Shown piece by piece: positions 56,601 through 64,000 of a stretch of DNA of 64,000 bases; within the stretch, counting starts at the first letter, position 1, and each line of letters opens with the position of its first letter. Origin of the DNA: Ctena decussata (lineage: Eukaryota; Mollusca; Bivalvia; Lucinida; Lucinidae); contig OZ022501.1 in the NCBI GenBank assembly GCA_963989385.1, forward strand, positions 82,506,979-82,570,978. Direction: 5' to 3'. The position numbers and the translations under genes were made by a program. Under the pieces are notes generated by a model. It was given only the letters and a program-made list of their open reading frames with translations. It did no database searches and was not told the DNA's origin.

Positions 56601-59600
56601 TATGAGTGTGGTGTAAAATTGTTTAAACATTTGTTATACTAAGGTTTGTTCGCCCGCACGGTCGTTATTTCAAAAGCTTATTAACTCATCGAACAGGCGT
56701 GCAACCCGTGGTATAGACAGGCACAGGACAACCTGCGCACACGATTTGTTTGGGCTGAGCAGGCACAGTTCGTAAAATCAATTTCTATCGAACAACCAAC
56801 CACGGGTTAACCCGTGCAGTGCAACGGCATCGTAGATAGGCTTAGTTGCTTTAACGATTCTTTCATGCTTCAGCAGGAATAAACAAGCAAATTGATCAAA
56901 CCGAACCCTCAGAGGATGCGATAAACGTCTTTCTTACGATGTTTATAAGTCAAATTTTAGTTTACATGTAAACATTTCACTTTGTCTCTTGGCTCTGGTA
57001 TCGATATCTTTTTAATCACGGTCGAACCAACGATAATTTGTCTCTGTTCTTCGCAAAGCAAGAATCGAGACAATTCCAGGATTGTCCTGCGAAACTATGA
57101 CTCCTCACTTCGTGTTACAATTCTGGAATTGTACCAATACAATTATAGAAATGCGCAAGGTTGGGTTATCGAAAAAGTAATGTCGCTGCGCAAAGTAGGA
57201 ATCTTTGGGACAAGTGAAAATCGAATCTTTTATTGAAAGGTAGGAGAATGACAGATAAATTGCAATGAAACCATGAAATGATGACTCTTCATGATTTTTT
57301 GTTTTTATTGCGTTGGTGAATTATCTTTAAATCAACTTATTTCAATTGTCTTTTTGTTTATGTTTATTTTTTTCCGTTATAATCGCAATTCAATAAGCTA
57401 ACATCAAGATTTGCAAGGTAAGCAATCCCGTTTTGCGTAATAAAGTGAGAATCCTACTTTGCGCACTGCAGTTACCGAACTCGCAGTTTATATCCACAAA
57501 GGTTGTAACGCCGATTTCTGAAAACAAACAAGAAATGTTACAGTGTGTAACAAATGCCCCCGAAGGCCACTTCAACTGACCTTTGACCCTAGCTGTGACC
57601 TTGACCTTGGGCACAGAACCTGAGTCTTGCACATGATATACATTCTCATTTCGTTTTACTTTTCTGTAACGTTTAAATGCACTTTGGAAGTTTAAGAGGA
57701 TTCGAGGGGACTTAATTCAACCACTAACCAAACTGTGTTGCATCCTTGACATTGGATATGGGAACCTATGTCTTGTGCATGGAAATCTTCTCATTAGGCT
57801 TTATATTTCTTTAAAGTTTGCTTTGGTGCTTTTCTGAATAATTGCCGAGTCATAATTTGACCTCAGACCCCAGATTGTGACCTTGACCTTGGATCTGGGA
57901 TCATAAATATTGTGTGTTAACATACCTTCTCATAATGAATTACCTTTCTGTGAAGTTTGATGACATTCACTTCAGCAGCTTTAAGTTATCACAGAGGCGA
58001 GATTTGACCTTTGACCCCTAATTGTGACATTGACCTTGAACTTGGCAACCCAAATCTTATGTGCAACATACCTTCTCATTATGTTTCATCTTTCTGTAAA
58101 GTTTCATTAAATTTGCTTCAGTAGTTTATAAGTAATCACTGAGACCCAATTTTGAGACACAATTTGTCTTTTGACCAAACTGTGGCCTTGACCTTGGGTG
58201 TGGGGGCCTAAGTCTTGTGCGCGACACACCTTCTTATTATGCTTTATCTTTCTGTGAAGTTTCATCAAATTTACTTCAGCAGTTTTAAAATTATCGTTGA
58301 GACACAATTTTGAGACACAATTTGACCTTTGACCTAATTGTGGCCTTGACCTTGGCGCAGGGACCTGAGTCTTGCGCGCAACACACCTTCTCATTATGTT
58401 TTATCTTTCTGTGAAGTTTCATCAAAGGACCTGGTATGATAAGGCCCATATTTGGCCCCCAGAAAACTCATTTTTCAAAAGTTCTATTTCGATAACTAAA
58501 ATGCATTCATAGGAAAGTTCTAACCTTGAATGTAACAGCAAATACAAAATCAACCAGTTCTTGCATAAAATATTTGTGTTTTTAATCTTGAACATACCCA
58601 TACCCCCAGCGGATTCTGACGAAAAAGACGATTTTGGTAGCCTTCGCGGCTTTCAAAATATATGAGCCCGGCCTCCAGCACATTTTATATTTTATATGCA
58701 GACATAATTATGATATATTTACATGCCATAAAAATATTAAATGTGCTGGAGACCGGGCTCAATGTTTATTTTTAAATTTTTGTTACCAAACTGGCAGCGT
58801 TCGGAACATTTTCCCTGTTTTCTCAACACAAAAACGCCCATATCTCCGCTCATAGACAAAATAAACATATGTTGTGGGTATTCATTTTCTTAGTTAAAAC
58901 ACAAGGAATAATTTGGTACACATTTCATTTTGATCTGTTGGAATTTTTTGGTAAGCGTCTCTTGACTTGCAAACTTGAGTGGGTGGGGTACCTTGGCAGG
59001 TCTTGTGCTGTGCACAGGTAATTAGCCGTGGTACCCAACGTATAAGCATTTCATAAAAGGCCTATTATCAAGAGCTTTCAAAGGCTATTATAAATGACTT
59101 ATTTCTTTAAAGGAAAAATGATTAAACTCAGTTTTTCTTGCAATTTTCCTTCATATTATTGAACCAACATAGGCATATCAGAAATCATGTTATTCTGAGA
59201 ATTAACAAAAGTGAAACATATCATTTCTGTTTGTTCCCATACGCTCAAATGATAAGCAATAGAAACCATGCAATTTGAAGAGAATTTGAGTGGGGGCCAA
59301 AAATGGCCCTTATCATACCAGGTCCTTTGCTTCAGTGGTTTTAAAGTTATGGCTGAGACACGATTTGTAACGGACGGACGGACTGACGGACGGACGGACA
59401 GTCGGACGGACGGTGCGATTTTAATATGCCACCCGAAGTTCCTTCGGGGGCATAAAAACTGACGAAGAATTAACAAAAACTGTGTAATTAGACTGATATC
59501 TATAGAGATATGATAAAAATGATTTTACTCTACATACAGCCTGTAATCGTATACAAGAACATGTGAAAAGCTCTTGTGGTAAAATGGACTGTTTACCCAT

Positions 59601-61894
59601 GCCCTTCATATGGAACGCTAGTCATGATTCTGAAAATTATACAGTTTTGTAGAACTTGTCACTCTAAGAACCACATATTCTGCTTAAAATCATGTCCGGT
59701 CCGTCATAACATAACCATGTCATGCAAATTGCAAAAAAAAAAAAGTCTTTGATTCCATTTCCTACTGTGCGCAGTTTATATCCACAAATATCGGTTCGCC
59801 GATTCCTGAAAACAAAATCTGACGAAAAACTGATAACATGTATAATAAAAAACAAACATGGAATTCCTCATAACATACATGATAAAATTTCCAAATCAAA
59901 ATAATTCGGTCTGTGATTGTTCTTGCCTTGTTTATTTATTAGAGTTTTTGCGTCATAAATGCTTGTTTATAGTACCAATTTTAAGACTCTTTGTTTCATA
60001 GTATAGTTTTTTATAATAATACTTTTTATTGATCTGCCTCGTTGAAAAGGAAAGGATCAATTCTATAATTAAAACATTGAATAGACCAGTTGAGTGACCG
60101 ATGAAGTAAATAAAATTTCACCGATTTTTTTTGTTGTTTGTCCTTTTTTAGTAAATAAAACCCTTTATATTCTTTGGTCTTAAAATATGTTACGTCACAA
60201 ACCATGCTACAGGAAGTAATGTCTATCTCACTGATCAGCCACTGAACCAATGAAATGGTTTTTGGTTTGTTTATAGACAATGAAATAAATGAGATTGTCG
60301 TTGTGGATGCTGTCGTTAAAAAGCTAGTTCCCTTTCTCGGAGACAAAACAAGACGCTCATGATGAAAATATAAACAGCATATGGCCATACATAAGCACTC
60401 ACCATACATTTATAGCATTCACCAATTCTGAGAAAATATTGAGAACGCCGTTTCCATATGGGAGCAAACGGACTATATATCGTTTGGCGTTTTTATTCGG
60501 TGAAAATTCATCGAATAGTCAGATAAAATAAAGATTGCATTTGAAATAAAGAGGCTGAAGGTTAAATGGCAGTTTTCGCTGGCAGGGTTTCGCCTCTTTT
60601 TCGAATACAGGTTTCAACTTATTTATTGTAGTACTCAAATGCAACACCATTTAAAGTTGGAAATATAGCTCATTTTACACGCTGATTGTATTTGTTTTGA
60701 ATGTGAAAATATTGATTGAACTCCGGAAACAATTAACTAATTCACATTAGTCTCTTCTGTTGTTTTTGTTAGCCCGACAGTTCCGACAGTGGCTGAAAAG
60801 GGACAAGAATGTTCAATTAAAACTTGATTTATGTCAATTCCATTAGGTCCGGACCGTACTCCAAGGTACTTTATGTGCTTTATAGCAACAAGCACTTTGT
60901 TACTATTGTCACACTGTTTATTTTGTCAAATGGGTACTCAACATGAGCATAATTGTAAAGTCATTCCCCACCATTTCCGATAACTAAGTTATTTTCTTTG
61001 ATCACTTTTATCGTTCTTTTGATGGGGATGTAGAGCTGTGTAAGTGTGTTGGTAATGATGTATGACAATTTGCTTTCACGATTTACCGGTTACCACCCCT
61101 GATTACTATTCCTTGCATGAAATGTAACCCCTTTTGAAAAGATCCTCCATCTAAAACAAAACCGTACTAATTTGGCAGGTTTTTCCACTAAATTGCCGAA
61201 AGCTACTGATTTTGTATGGTTACGGATTTTGCAAGGGCTAACTCATAAGAGCTAAAGATTTTGAAAGTCTTTTCCCAGGCTTCATGCATGTTTCTCTCTC
61301 GAATTCCAGAAATTTGGCCCATGGTTCTTTTTTGTGTTTCTTTTAAAAGTATTTCGGTCATATCGAGACTATGGTAGGATGAAAATGAAAAACTGTGTGC
61401 AATGGAACCCCGTTTACGGTGTGATCAAAAGTTTGGCATAACTCAGTACCAGTATAAAATATCGTCAGCAGAATATACACTGAATTCTAAACCATGTTGG
61501 TTAGACACCCCTGGTTAACTATGTATATACATGGAATGTTACGAAACGAAAAAGAGCTGTTACGAAACGAAAAAAGTCATAGTTACCAAACAACCTGGTC
61601 ATCAGATCGTTTGGTAACTATGACTTTTTTCGTTTCGTAACAGCTCTTTTTTGTTTCGTAACATCCTTGAAACAAGTTTATCAGGTGTGTAAATGTAAAT
61701 TTTTTATTCATATGGGATTCTTTCAGATTTTTTTTTTTTTCAGAAATCATTTATTGAGAGCTTGTTAGACCTGTACGAACAGGAGACAGAAGAAATGATT
61801 GACGTTATTGAGGAGAGCAGAATGGAACTACGGGGAGACTTTCTCCACTTCTCCGATGAAACCAAATCTCTCAGGGCGGAATCTAGGATGCTAG
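38905..61894 (+). CDS. 5' part of an unrecognised split gene (two coding exons seen, continues beyond the window)
   Basis: Join 38905-38970 and 61744-61894, then past the right edge. The first exon has ATG at 38905 and 22 codons ending at a strong donor (gtaagt, phase 0). The second has a pyrimidine-rich acceptor (tttttttcag, phase 0) and reads 50 codons without a stop, then donor gttcgt. The 72 visible residues begin MEALLKNETVRVKIKSL and continue KSFIESLLDLYEQETEEM, an acidic, charged, probably helical segment without signal peptide or membrane span. I do not recognise the family. The pairing of the two exons rests on matching phase, good splice sites and the lack of any better exon in the 22.8 kb between them. 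A non-coding or alternative first exon remains possible. Confidence 0.55.
39004..39116. repeat. Hairpin in the start of the long intron
   Basis: atttcgcacatacaacaaca and its inverse tatgttgttatacgtgcgaaat (split: tatgttgtta, tacgtgcgaaat) bound a 113-base foldback with inner copies of gttcccggaa. It begins 33 bases after the exon 1 donor. Confidence 0.65.
39180..44160. other. Intronic stretch, no gene seen
   Basis: A/T-rich sequence inside the long intron. Notable only for a C run at about 40029-40042 and an A run at about 40529-40550. Confidence 0.4.
44190..44213. repeat. Poly-G tract (about 24 G)
   Basis: An uninterrupted G run preceded by cccccagt. It could form a hairpin or G-quadruplex; its length is prone to sequencing error. 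Confidence 0.7.
46198..46276. repeat. Hairpin CAATAATAACAATGTG...CACATTATTGTTATTATTG
   Basis: aacaatgtgtttacaaacaa and atgccgct pair with agcggcatctgtttgtaagc around a caac loop, with (aat)n/(att)n at the base. Confidence 0.7.
46226..46957 (+). repeat. Direct duplication, about 240-290 bp units
   Basis: The block beginning agcggcatctgtttgt and ending gaacgttcgacaagtctttt occurs at about 46226-46520 and again, diverged, at about 46727-46957. The 148- and 113-codon open frames over it change frame between copies and show no known domain. Confidence 0.65.
46975..47160 (+). repeat. Copy of the GACCGTTCCAAGGCGGTA family
   Basis: gaccgttccaaggcggtact and tctgttgtggttccttg match the minus strand of 29775-30065. 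Confidence 0.55.
47571..47625. repeat. C28-A27 homopolymer junction
   Basis: A run of about 28 C is followed immediately by about 27 A, then directly by a truncated foldback copy. The composition recurs at 53951-53991. Confidence 0.8.
47626..47802. mobile_element. Foldback element, GAGCC family, copy G (5'-truncated)
   Basis: Starts within the left arm at aacaaagtggttgtacgccc. The right arm has gcacaaccactttgttg followed by an expanded T run and gtgtcgcgactc. The first roughly 23 bases of the family are replaced by the C/A homopolymer tract. Confidence 0.8.
48831..49045. mobile_element. Compact TA-flanked MITE, GGGGAGAGTCGGG family
   Basis: ggggagagtcgggtaacttc to its complement ending ctctcccc, with TA on both sides. 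The core hairpin is gatgagacggctca / tgagccgtctcatc. It is an uninterrupted relative of 16402-17778. Confidence 0.88.
49509..49715. mobile_element. Compact TA-flanked MITE, GGGGAGAGTCGGG family, second copy
   Basis: agggagagtcgggtaacttc to acccgactctcccc with TA flanks. One arm of the central hairpin is deleted, leaving gatgggacggctcatctgg. Confidence 0.85.
49716..51404. other. Intronic stretch, no gene seen
   Basis: No recognised repeats or coding potential. Small open frames have no recognisable domain. Confidence 0.4.
51405..51624. mobile_element. Palindromic-ended element, relative of 10467-10820
   Basis: acagtacggtcaactctcg and gagataacaagagtcaactg are the ends. The interior has agtaaattttccggtcacag and agatatcagcgcttgagata. 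It is shorter than the RCC1 intron 1 copy. Confidence 0.65.
52445..53737 (+). repeat. Degenerate minisatellite, unit about 42 bp (block 1)
   Basis: Roughly thirty units of the pattern agagaatgctgtcgcaat, gataaaacgagtgaa, gcatatgtt, with heavy divergence. Between 53044 and 53583 the period is mostly 42, so a 179-codon frame of 14-residue units (such as YMLENVVARIKPLE) stays open. No evidence of translation. Confidence 0.88.
53738..54341. mobile_element. 604-bp element with long degenerate TIRs, inserted in the minisatellite
   Basis: Left cctcgccaaaagtttagc ... aatataccaagattattgg and right ccaataatcttggtgtatat-like ... gctaatttttagcgagg are inverse over about 140 bases. Between them is a C17-A24 tract (53951-53991). 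Minisatellite units resume at 54342, proving insertion into the array. Confidence 0.75.
54342..54625 (+). repeat. Minisatellite, unit about 42 bp (block 2)
   Basis: Further units (gttagagaatgctgtcaacg, gagaaaacgagtgaaag, gacagagaatgctgtc) continue the array interrupted at 53738, decaying to the right. Confidence 0.75.
54626..55436. other. Intronic stretch, no gene seen
   Basis: A/T-rich. A 118-codon frame at 55174-55530 runs into a foldback element and has no known domain. Confidence 0.4.
55437..55669. mobile_element. Foldback element, GAGCC family, copy H, with ATTT target duplication
   Basis: gagcgacacgagaaaaccaa to tttgtcgtgtcgcggctc, flanked by attt at 55433-55436 and 55670-55673. It is one of the two most complete copies (233 bp). 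Confidence 0.9.
55795..55990 (+). repeat. Copy of the TTAACCCTTAATGCGC family
   Basis: gttaaaccataaaatgac, aaaaagcagacgg, gtttcatccaacgcatatca and agggcaaatagtgtagatca align in order with 62581-62743. Confidence 0.6.
56135..56410 (+). repeat. Copy of the GTTGTTCAGARCCAACGATG family, split by a CRE-rich element
   Basis: ggttgttcagagccaacgatg (21 bases, split: ggttgttcaga, gccaacgatg) at the left and agcaaaaatattagcacatt on the right align with 62205-62345. The 56165-56276 element lies between. Confidence 0.6.
56165..56276. mobile_element. 112-bp palindromic element with clustered TGACGTCA (CRE-like) sites
   Basis: tacccagcaggcgcatgacg and its near complement gacgtcatgtgcccgctggg are the ends. 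The interior is almost wholly gacgtcat repeats, with one perfect TGACGTCA and at least four GACGTCA words on alternating strands. Confidence 0.82.
57464..57545. repeat. Short sequence repeated at 59762-59830
   Basis: gcagtttatatccacaaa and gccgatttctgaaaacaaa recur, diverged, beyond the other side of the 57554-59453 element. Confidence 0.5.
57554..59453 (+). mobile_element. Element with ATGCCCCCGAAGG / CCTTCGGGGGCAT ends and GACCTTGACC-rich units
   Basis: atgcccccgaagg at 57554-57566 and ccttcgggggcat at 59441-59453 are inverse ends. Inside are units of about 140-190 bp (tttctgtgaagtttcatcaa, gacctttgacc, gtgaccttgaccttgg). A (ggac)n run lies at about 59370-59415. The element is interrupted by a second one at 58424-59328. 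Confidence 0.8.
58424..59328. mobile_element. 905-bp nested TIR element inside the 57554-59453 element
   Basis: aaaggacctggtatgataag (58424) and its complement cttatcataccaggtccttt (ending 59328) are 37-38-bp near-perfect TIRs. The host sequence gtttcatcaaa continues as ttgcttcagtggttttaaag after the right end, as in neighbouring host units. An internal palindrome, ccagcacatttta / aaatgtgctgga, lies at about 58670-58755. Confidence 0.82.
59860..61330. other. Intronic stretch, no gene seen
   Basis: Unique-looking sequence. A 127-codon minus-strand frame at 60026-60409 has no recognised domain or splice context and is not called. Confidence 0.35.
61345..61430 (-). mobile_element. SINE family 1 fragment, minus strand
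   Basis: tttcggtcatatcgagacta, taggatgaaaatgaaaaact and gcaatggaaccccgtttacg match the 3' half of the copy at 9815-9990. Confidence 0.6.
61537..61663. mobile_element. 127-bp near-perfect palindrome of TTACGAAACGAAAAA units
   Basis: tgttacgaaacgaaaaagag, then ctgttacgaaacgaaaaaag and tcatagttaccaaac, are mirrored by gtttggtaactatgactttt and two cgtttcgtaaca words. Arms are about 55 bases with a short loop near 61600. It lies 80 bases upstream of the second coding exon. Confidence 0.82.
61744..61894 (+). CDS. Unrecognised gene, coding exon 2
   Basis: The exon is open in the phase dictated by exon 1 and rich in Glu, Asp, Leu and Arg (for example YEQETEEMIDVIEESR), as in a helix or coiled coil. 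It is preceded by T10-12 and cag. The donor gttcgt departs from gtaagt but keeps GT. Codon usage looks genuine, and no stop occurs until after the donor. Confidence 0.65.
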
Positions 61895-61943
61895 GTTCGT
61901 ATCATTACCATAGCAGTTTACAACCTTTCCATGTCTAGGCCCA

Positions 61944-62201
61944 GGGGCCGTATTTATAAAACGACTTAAGTGGTTGCTATGCTGTTGCTAGGGCTGAATT
62001 ACTATGAAGGAGATTCCCTACAACTATGAAATTTGCTCTGGAGGAACAGTCCTTTTAGACTGTTCCTCCAGACCAAATTTCATAGTTGTAGGGACTGTTC
62101 CTCCAGACCAAATTTCATAGTTGTAGGGAATCTCCTTTATAGATATTTAGCCTTAGCAACAGCATAGCAACGACTTAAGTGGCTTTATGAATACGGCCCC
62201 A
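61944..62201. mobile_element. Foldback MITE GGGGCCGTATTYATAAA
   Basis: ggggccgtatttataaaacg and its complement at 62170-62200 are the ends, with gttgctatgctgttgct in both arms. The centre holds gactgttcctccagaccaaa twice and its inverse once. It starts 50 bases after the second coding exon's donor. Confidence 0.8.
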
Positions 62202-62204
62202 GTT

Positions 62205-62350
62205 GTTCAAAACTAACGATGTCGTTAGTTAAAATTGTACACAATTACACTCGGATATTTTTTGTCGAAAAAATATGGTGCTAATTCAGCAAAAAATATT
62301 AACACATTTAATTTTATGTTTCCTATAAGCTTGGAGCTAACGAGGACACT
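62205..62350 (+). repeat. Copy of the GTTGTTCAAAACTAACGATG family
   Basis: Uninterrupted relative of 56135-56410, with gcaaaaaatattaacacatt in common. Confidence 0.55.
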
Positions 62351-62580
62351 GATTTTTACTCTTTAGTCTTGACTGCTTCAATGACCTTGCGCCTGTGCAG
62401 TAGGCAGTAAACAGATGCACTGGGTTGTGCAGCAGTCAGGACACGGTAGGCAGTAAACAGTACAAAGAACACATAAATTCTACTAGAGTTTAGGCTTGCG
62501 CAATGTCCATGATGTCATAATTGCGGTATGCATTAATTGTACACATTCAATATACGTGCTGTTCCAATCCCACCTGGAAA

Positions 62581-62743
62581 TTAACCCTTAATGCGCCAAA
62601 AAGCAGACGACAGCAGAATTTCAGAAAATGTTTCGTCCAAGCGATATCATATTGAGAATTCGAACACTAGAGGGAAACAGTGTAGATTCAGATGAAGTGG
62701 CTCACTATTGAACTATTTTAATTTTTCGCGCTTTAAGGGTTAA
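62581..62743. mobile_element. 163-bp element with TTAACCCTTAATGCGC / GCGCTTTAAGGGTTAA ends
   Basis: Clear inverted ends and an interior with aaaaagcagacgacagc, tttcgtccaagcgatatcat and acagtgtagattcagatga. The 6363, 13619 and 55795 copies are relatives. Confidence 0.75.
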
Positions 62744-63094
62744 ATGATCCAGCCTCTGCAAACAGGATTGGTCGGGTCGGGCAATGGTGCTGGATAACTT
62801 TCAGTACCGGGGCGTGCTACTACTTTGGATACTGCAATAGTAAGGCAAGGGCCTACTGTGATTGCAGTAGATGCGGATGGGATTTGTTTGTTTTTCTCTC
62901 CTATCATACTTCTTTTCTTTCTCCGACCTCTCTCTGGGAGACGGCTCGATATAGACTGAAATACTGTTTCAAAGGGCCATTAAACACAAAATAACCAACT
63001 CTGTAAATGGAAAGTCAAAATATAATGGCGTTATACGACTCCTATGTTTGTAAAGCGGTTAAGTATAAAACGTTAGCTTTGTTATTTAAAGATA

Positions 63095-63330
63095 AACTGG
63101 TGGCGTTATCACGTGACTATTGAAAGTGGCCAAACCGAAATTTCGGGTCACAGTGGCCACTTTCAGGAGTTTTGTCATATTACTTCTAAGCAAAACAATT
63201 GCCCTAATATGTTTTGACATAAATATGAGTCGAATAGCATCGTTTGTTTCTGCTGTCCATCTGCAGAAGTTTGAATTTTGAATTTCCATTTGGCAATGGA
63301 ATAGCGCGTTTACCAGGCGGGTATCTGCGC
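63095..63330 (+). repeat. GAAAGTGGCCAAACC family, uninterrupted copy
   Basis: gaaagtggccaaaccgaaat, cagtggccactttcaggagt, ctgcagaagtttga and ggaatagcgcgtttaccagg align in order with 26985-27440 but without the foldback insertion. Confidence 0.75.
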
Positions 63331-63339
63331 ATAAATCAC

Positions 63340-64000
63340 ATGTCTACACTTAAAATTGATATTTGGCCCAGCCCTTAACTATTATCAATATAAACAGTCT
63401 GTATTTTGTTTATTTCTGCAGATTGATAGTCAAAATTAGGGAAAAATTTCTGGGCATTTGACTGGTTTTATTTCCAAGAAGAATACAAGTTTACTTTCTA
63501 TTTTTTTTTATATAAAGTGTTACGATCAAAATTGTGTACAATGCTTGCTTTTTGTAAGGGATGATAATTGTACGAGTTACTCAAGGTTTTGCACCAGTTA
63601 CTCGACAGAAAAGTACTTGTGGGTTTTTGTCTTTGTTATGGTCAGCTATAACACCAGATGAAACCAACGTTATGACTTTCCAACAAGTTTCATCCTTCGG
63701 ACATGTAGTGACATCTTGTTGTGAAAAAAATCAGTATTTATTTTATGGTAAGCCATCATGTCAGTTCATTTAAAGTGCATTGTTAAGAATCACAAATATG
63801 CGTGATGGAAATCCATAAGTCCCCAGACTGATATAATAGAACTAAACAGCCAGTATGACATGTGCGTGTGTCTTGCGCATATGCGAAGTATTTGTCGCAG
63901 TAAGTAGTTGACAGGAAAATCGTATATGGAATTCTATACTTTGATCAGTTGATATGGAAGAAAACAAATTAAGAGGCTTTGGAAATAATGAGCCAAGCAC
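63340..64000. other. No gene or clear repeat seen at the right edge
   Basis: Presumably intron 2 of the second gene. No further exon with convincing splice sites was found before the window ends. Confidence 0.35.

Noticed and set aside
59268..59462. Frames with (Asp-Gly-Arg-Thr)n near 59268-59462
   Set aside because: Translation of the ggacggac simple repeat at the end of a mobile element.
60026..60409. 127-codon minus-strand frame
   Set aside because: No recognised domain, no convincing splice sites, and base composition typical of surrounding intron.

Overview
This is an animal genome window with split genes, GT-AG introns, a high density of short inverted-repeat elements and tRNA-derived SINEs, and little coding sequence. 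The repeat vocabulary suggests a bivalve mollusc, probably a heterodont or venerid clam: foldback elements, elements ending in gctcaggtgagc, and blocks rich in gaccttgacc. The species is an inference; the animal origin is certain from the gene content.

Layout. Positions 1-9278 hold repeats and presumably the unseen 5' UTR exon(s) of RCC1, including a 2.3-kb element at 3491-5750. Positions 9279-24721 (+) hold a complete RCC1 gene. It has ten coding exons whose phases join without error into a 412-residue seven-bladed propeller, the chromatin-bound guanine nucleotide exchange factor for Ran. Its introns hold many mobile elements: a 28-bp-TIR element in intron 2, SINEs in introns 1, 5, 7, 8 and 9, a 1.4-kb nested pair in intron 7, a 2.2-kb element in intron 8 and a 1.66-kb TIR element in intron 9. 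Positions 24722-38904 are the RCC1 3' flank and intergenic DNA, with foldback elements, a LINE reverse-transcriptase remnant, a 29-bp minisatellite and a 5S-rRNA-like fragment. Positions 38905-61894 (+) hold the first two coding exons of a second gene that runs off the right edge. They are separated by a 22.8-kb intron containing a roughly 42-bp minisatellite, homopolymer tracts and several nested transposons. The product, with an acidic, helix-prone N-terminus, was not recognised.

The most interesting material is in the repeats. (1) A palindromic foldback family of about 230 bp, GAGCC...GGCTC, has eight copies; five have visible 4-bp A/T-only target duplications, and one has an empty-site paralogue in the same window. 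(2) Three otherwise different repeat families all carry dense nuclear-receptor-like half-sites: DR1, DR5, and TCAAGGTCA in direct or inverted arrangement. (3) Two TIR elements carry clusters of TGACGTCA-like (CRE) sites. (4) Nested insertions allow the relative age of several families to be ordered. I see no operon, CRISPR array, phage or other prokaryotic system.
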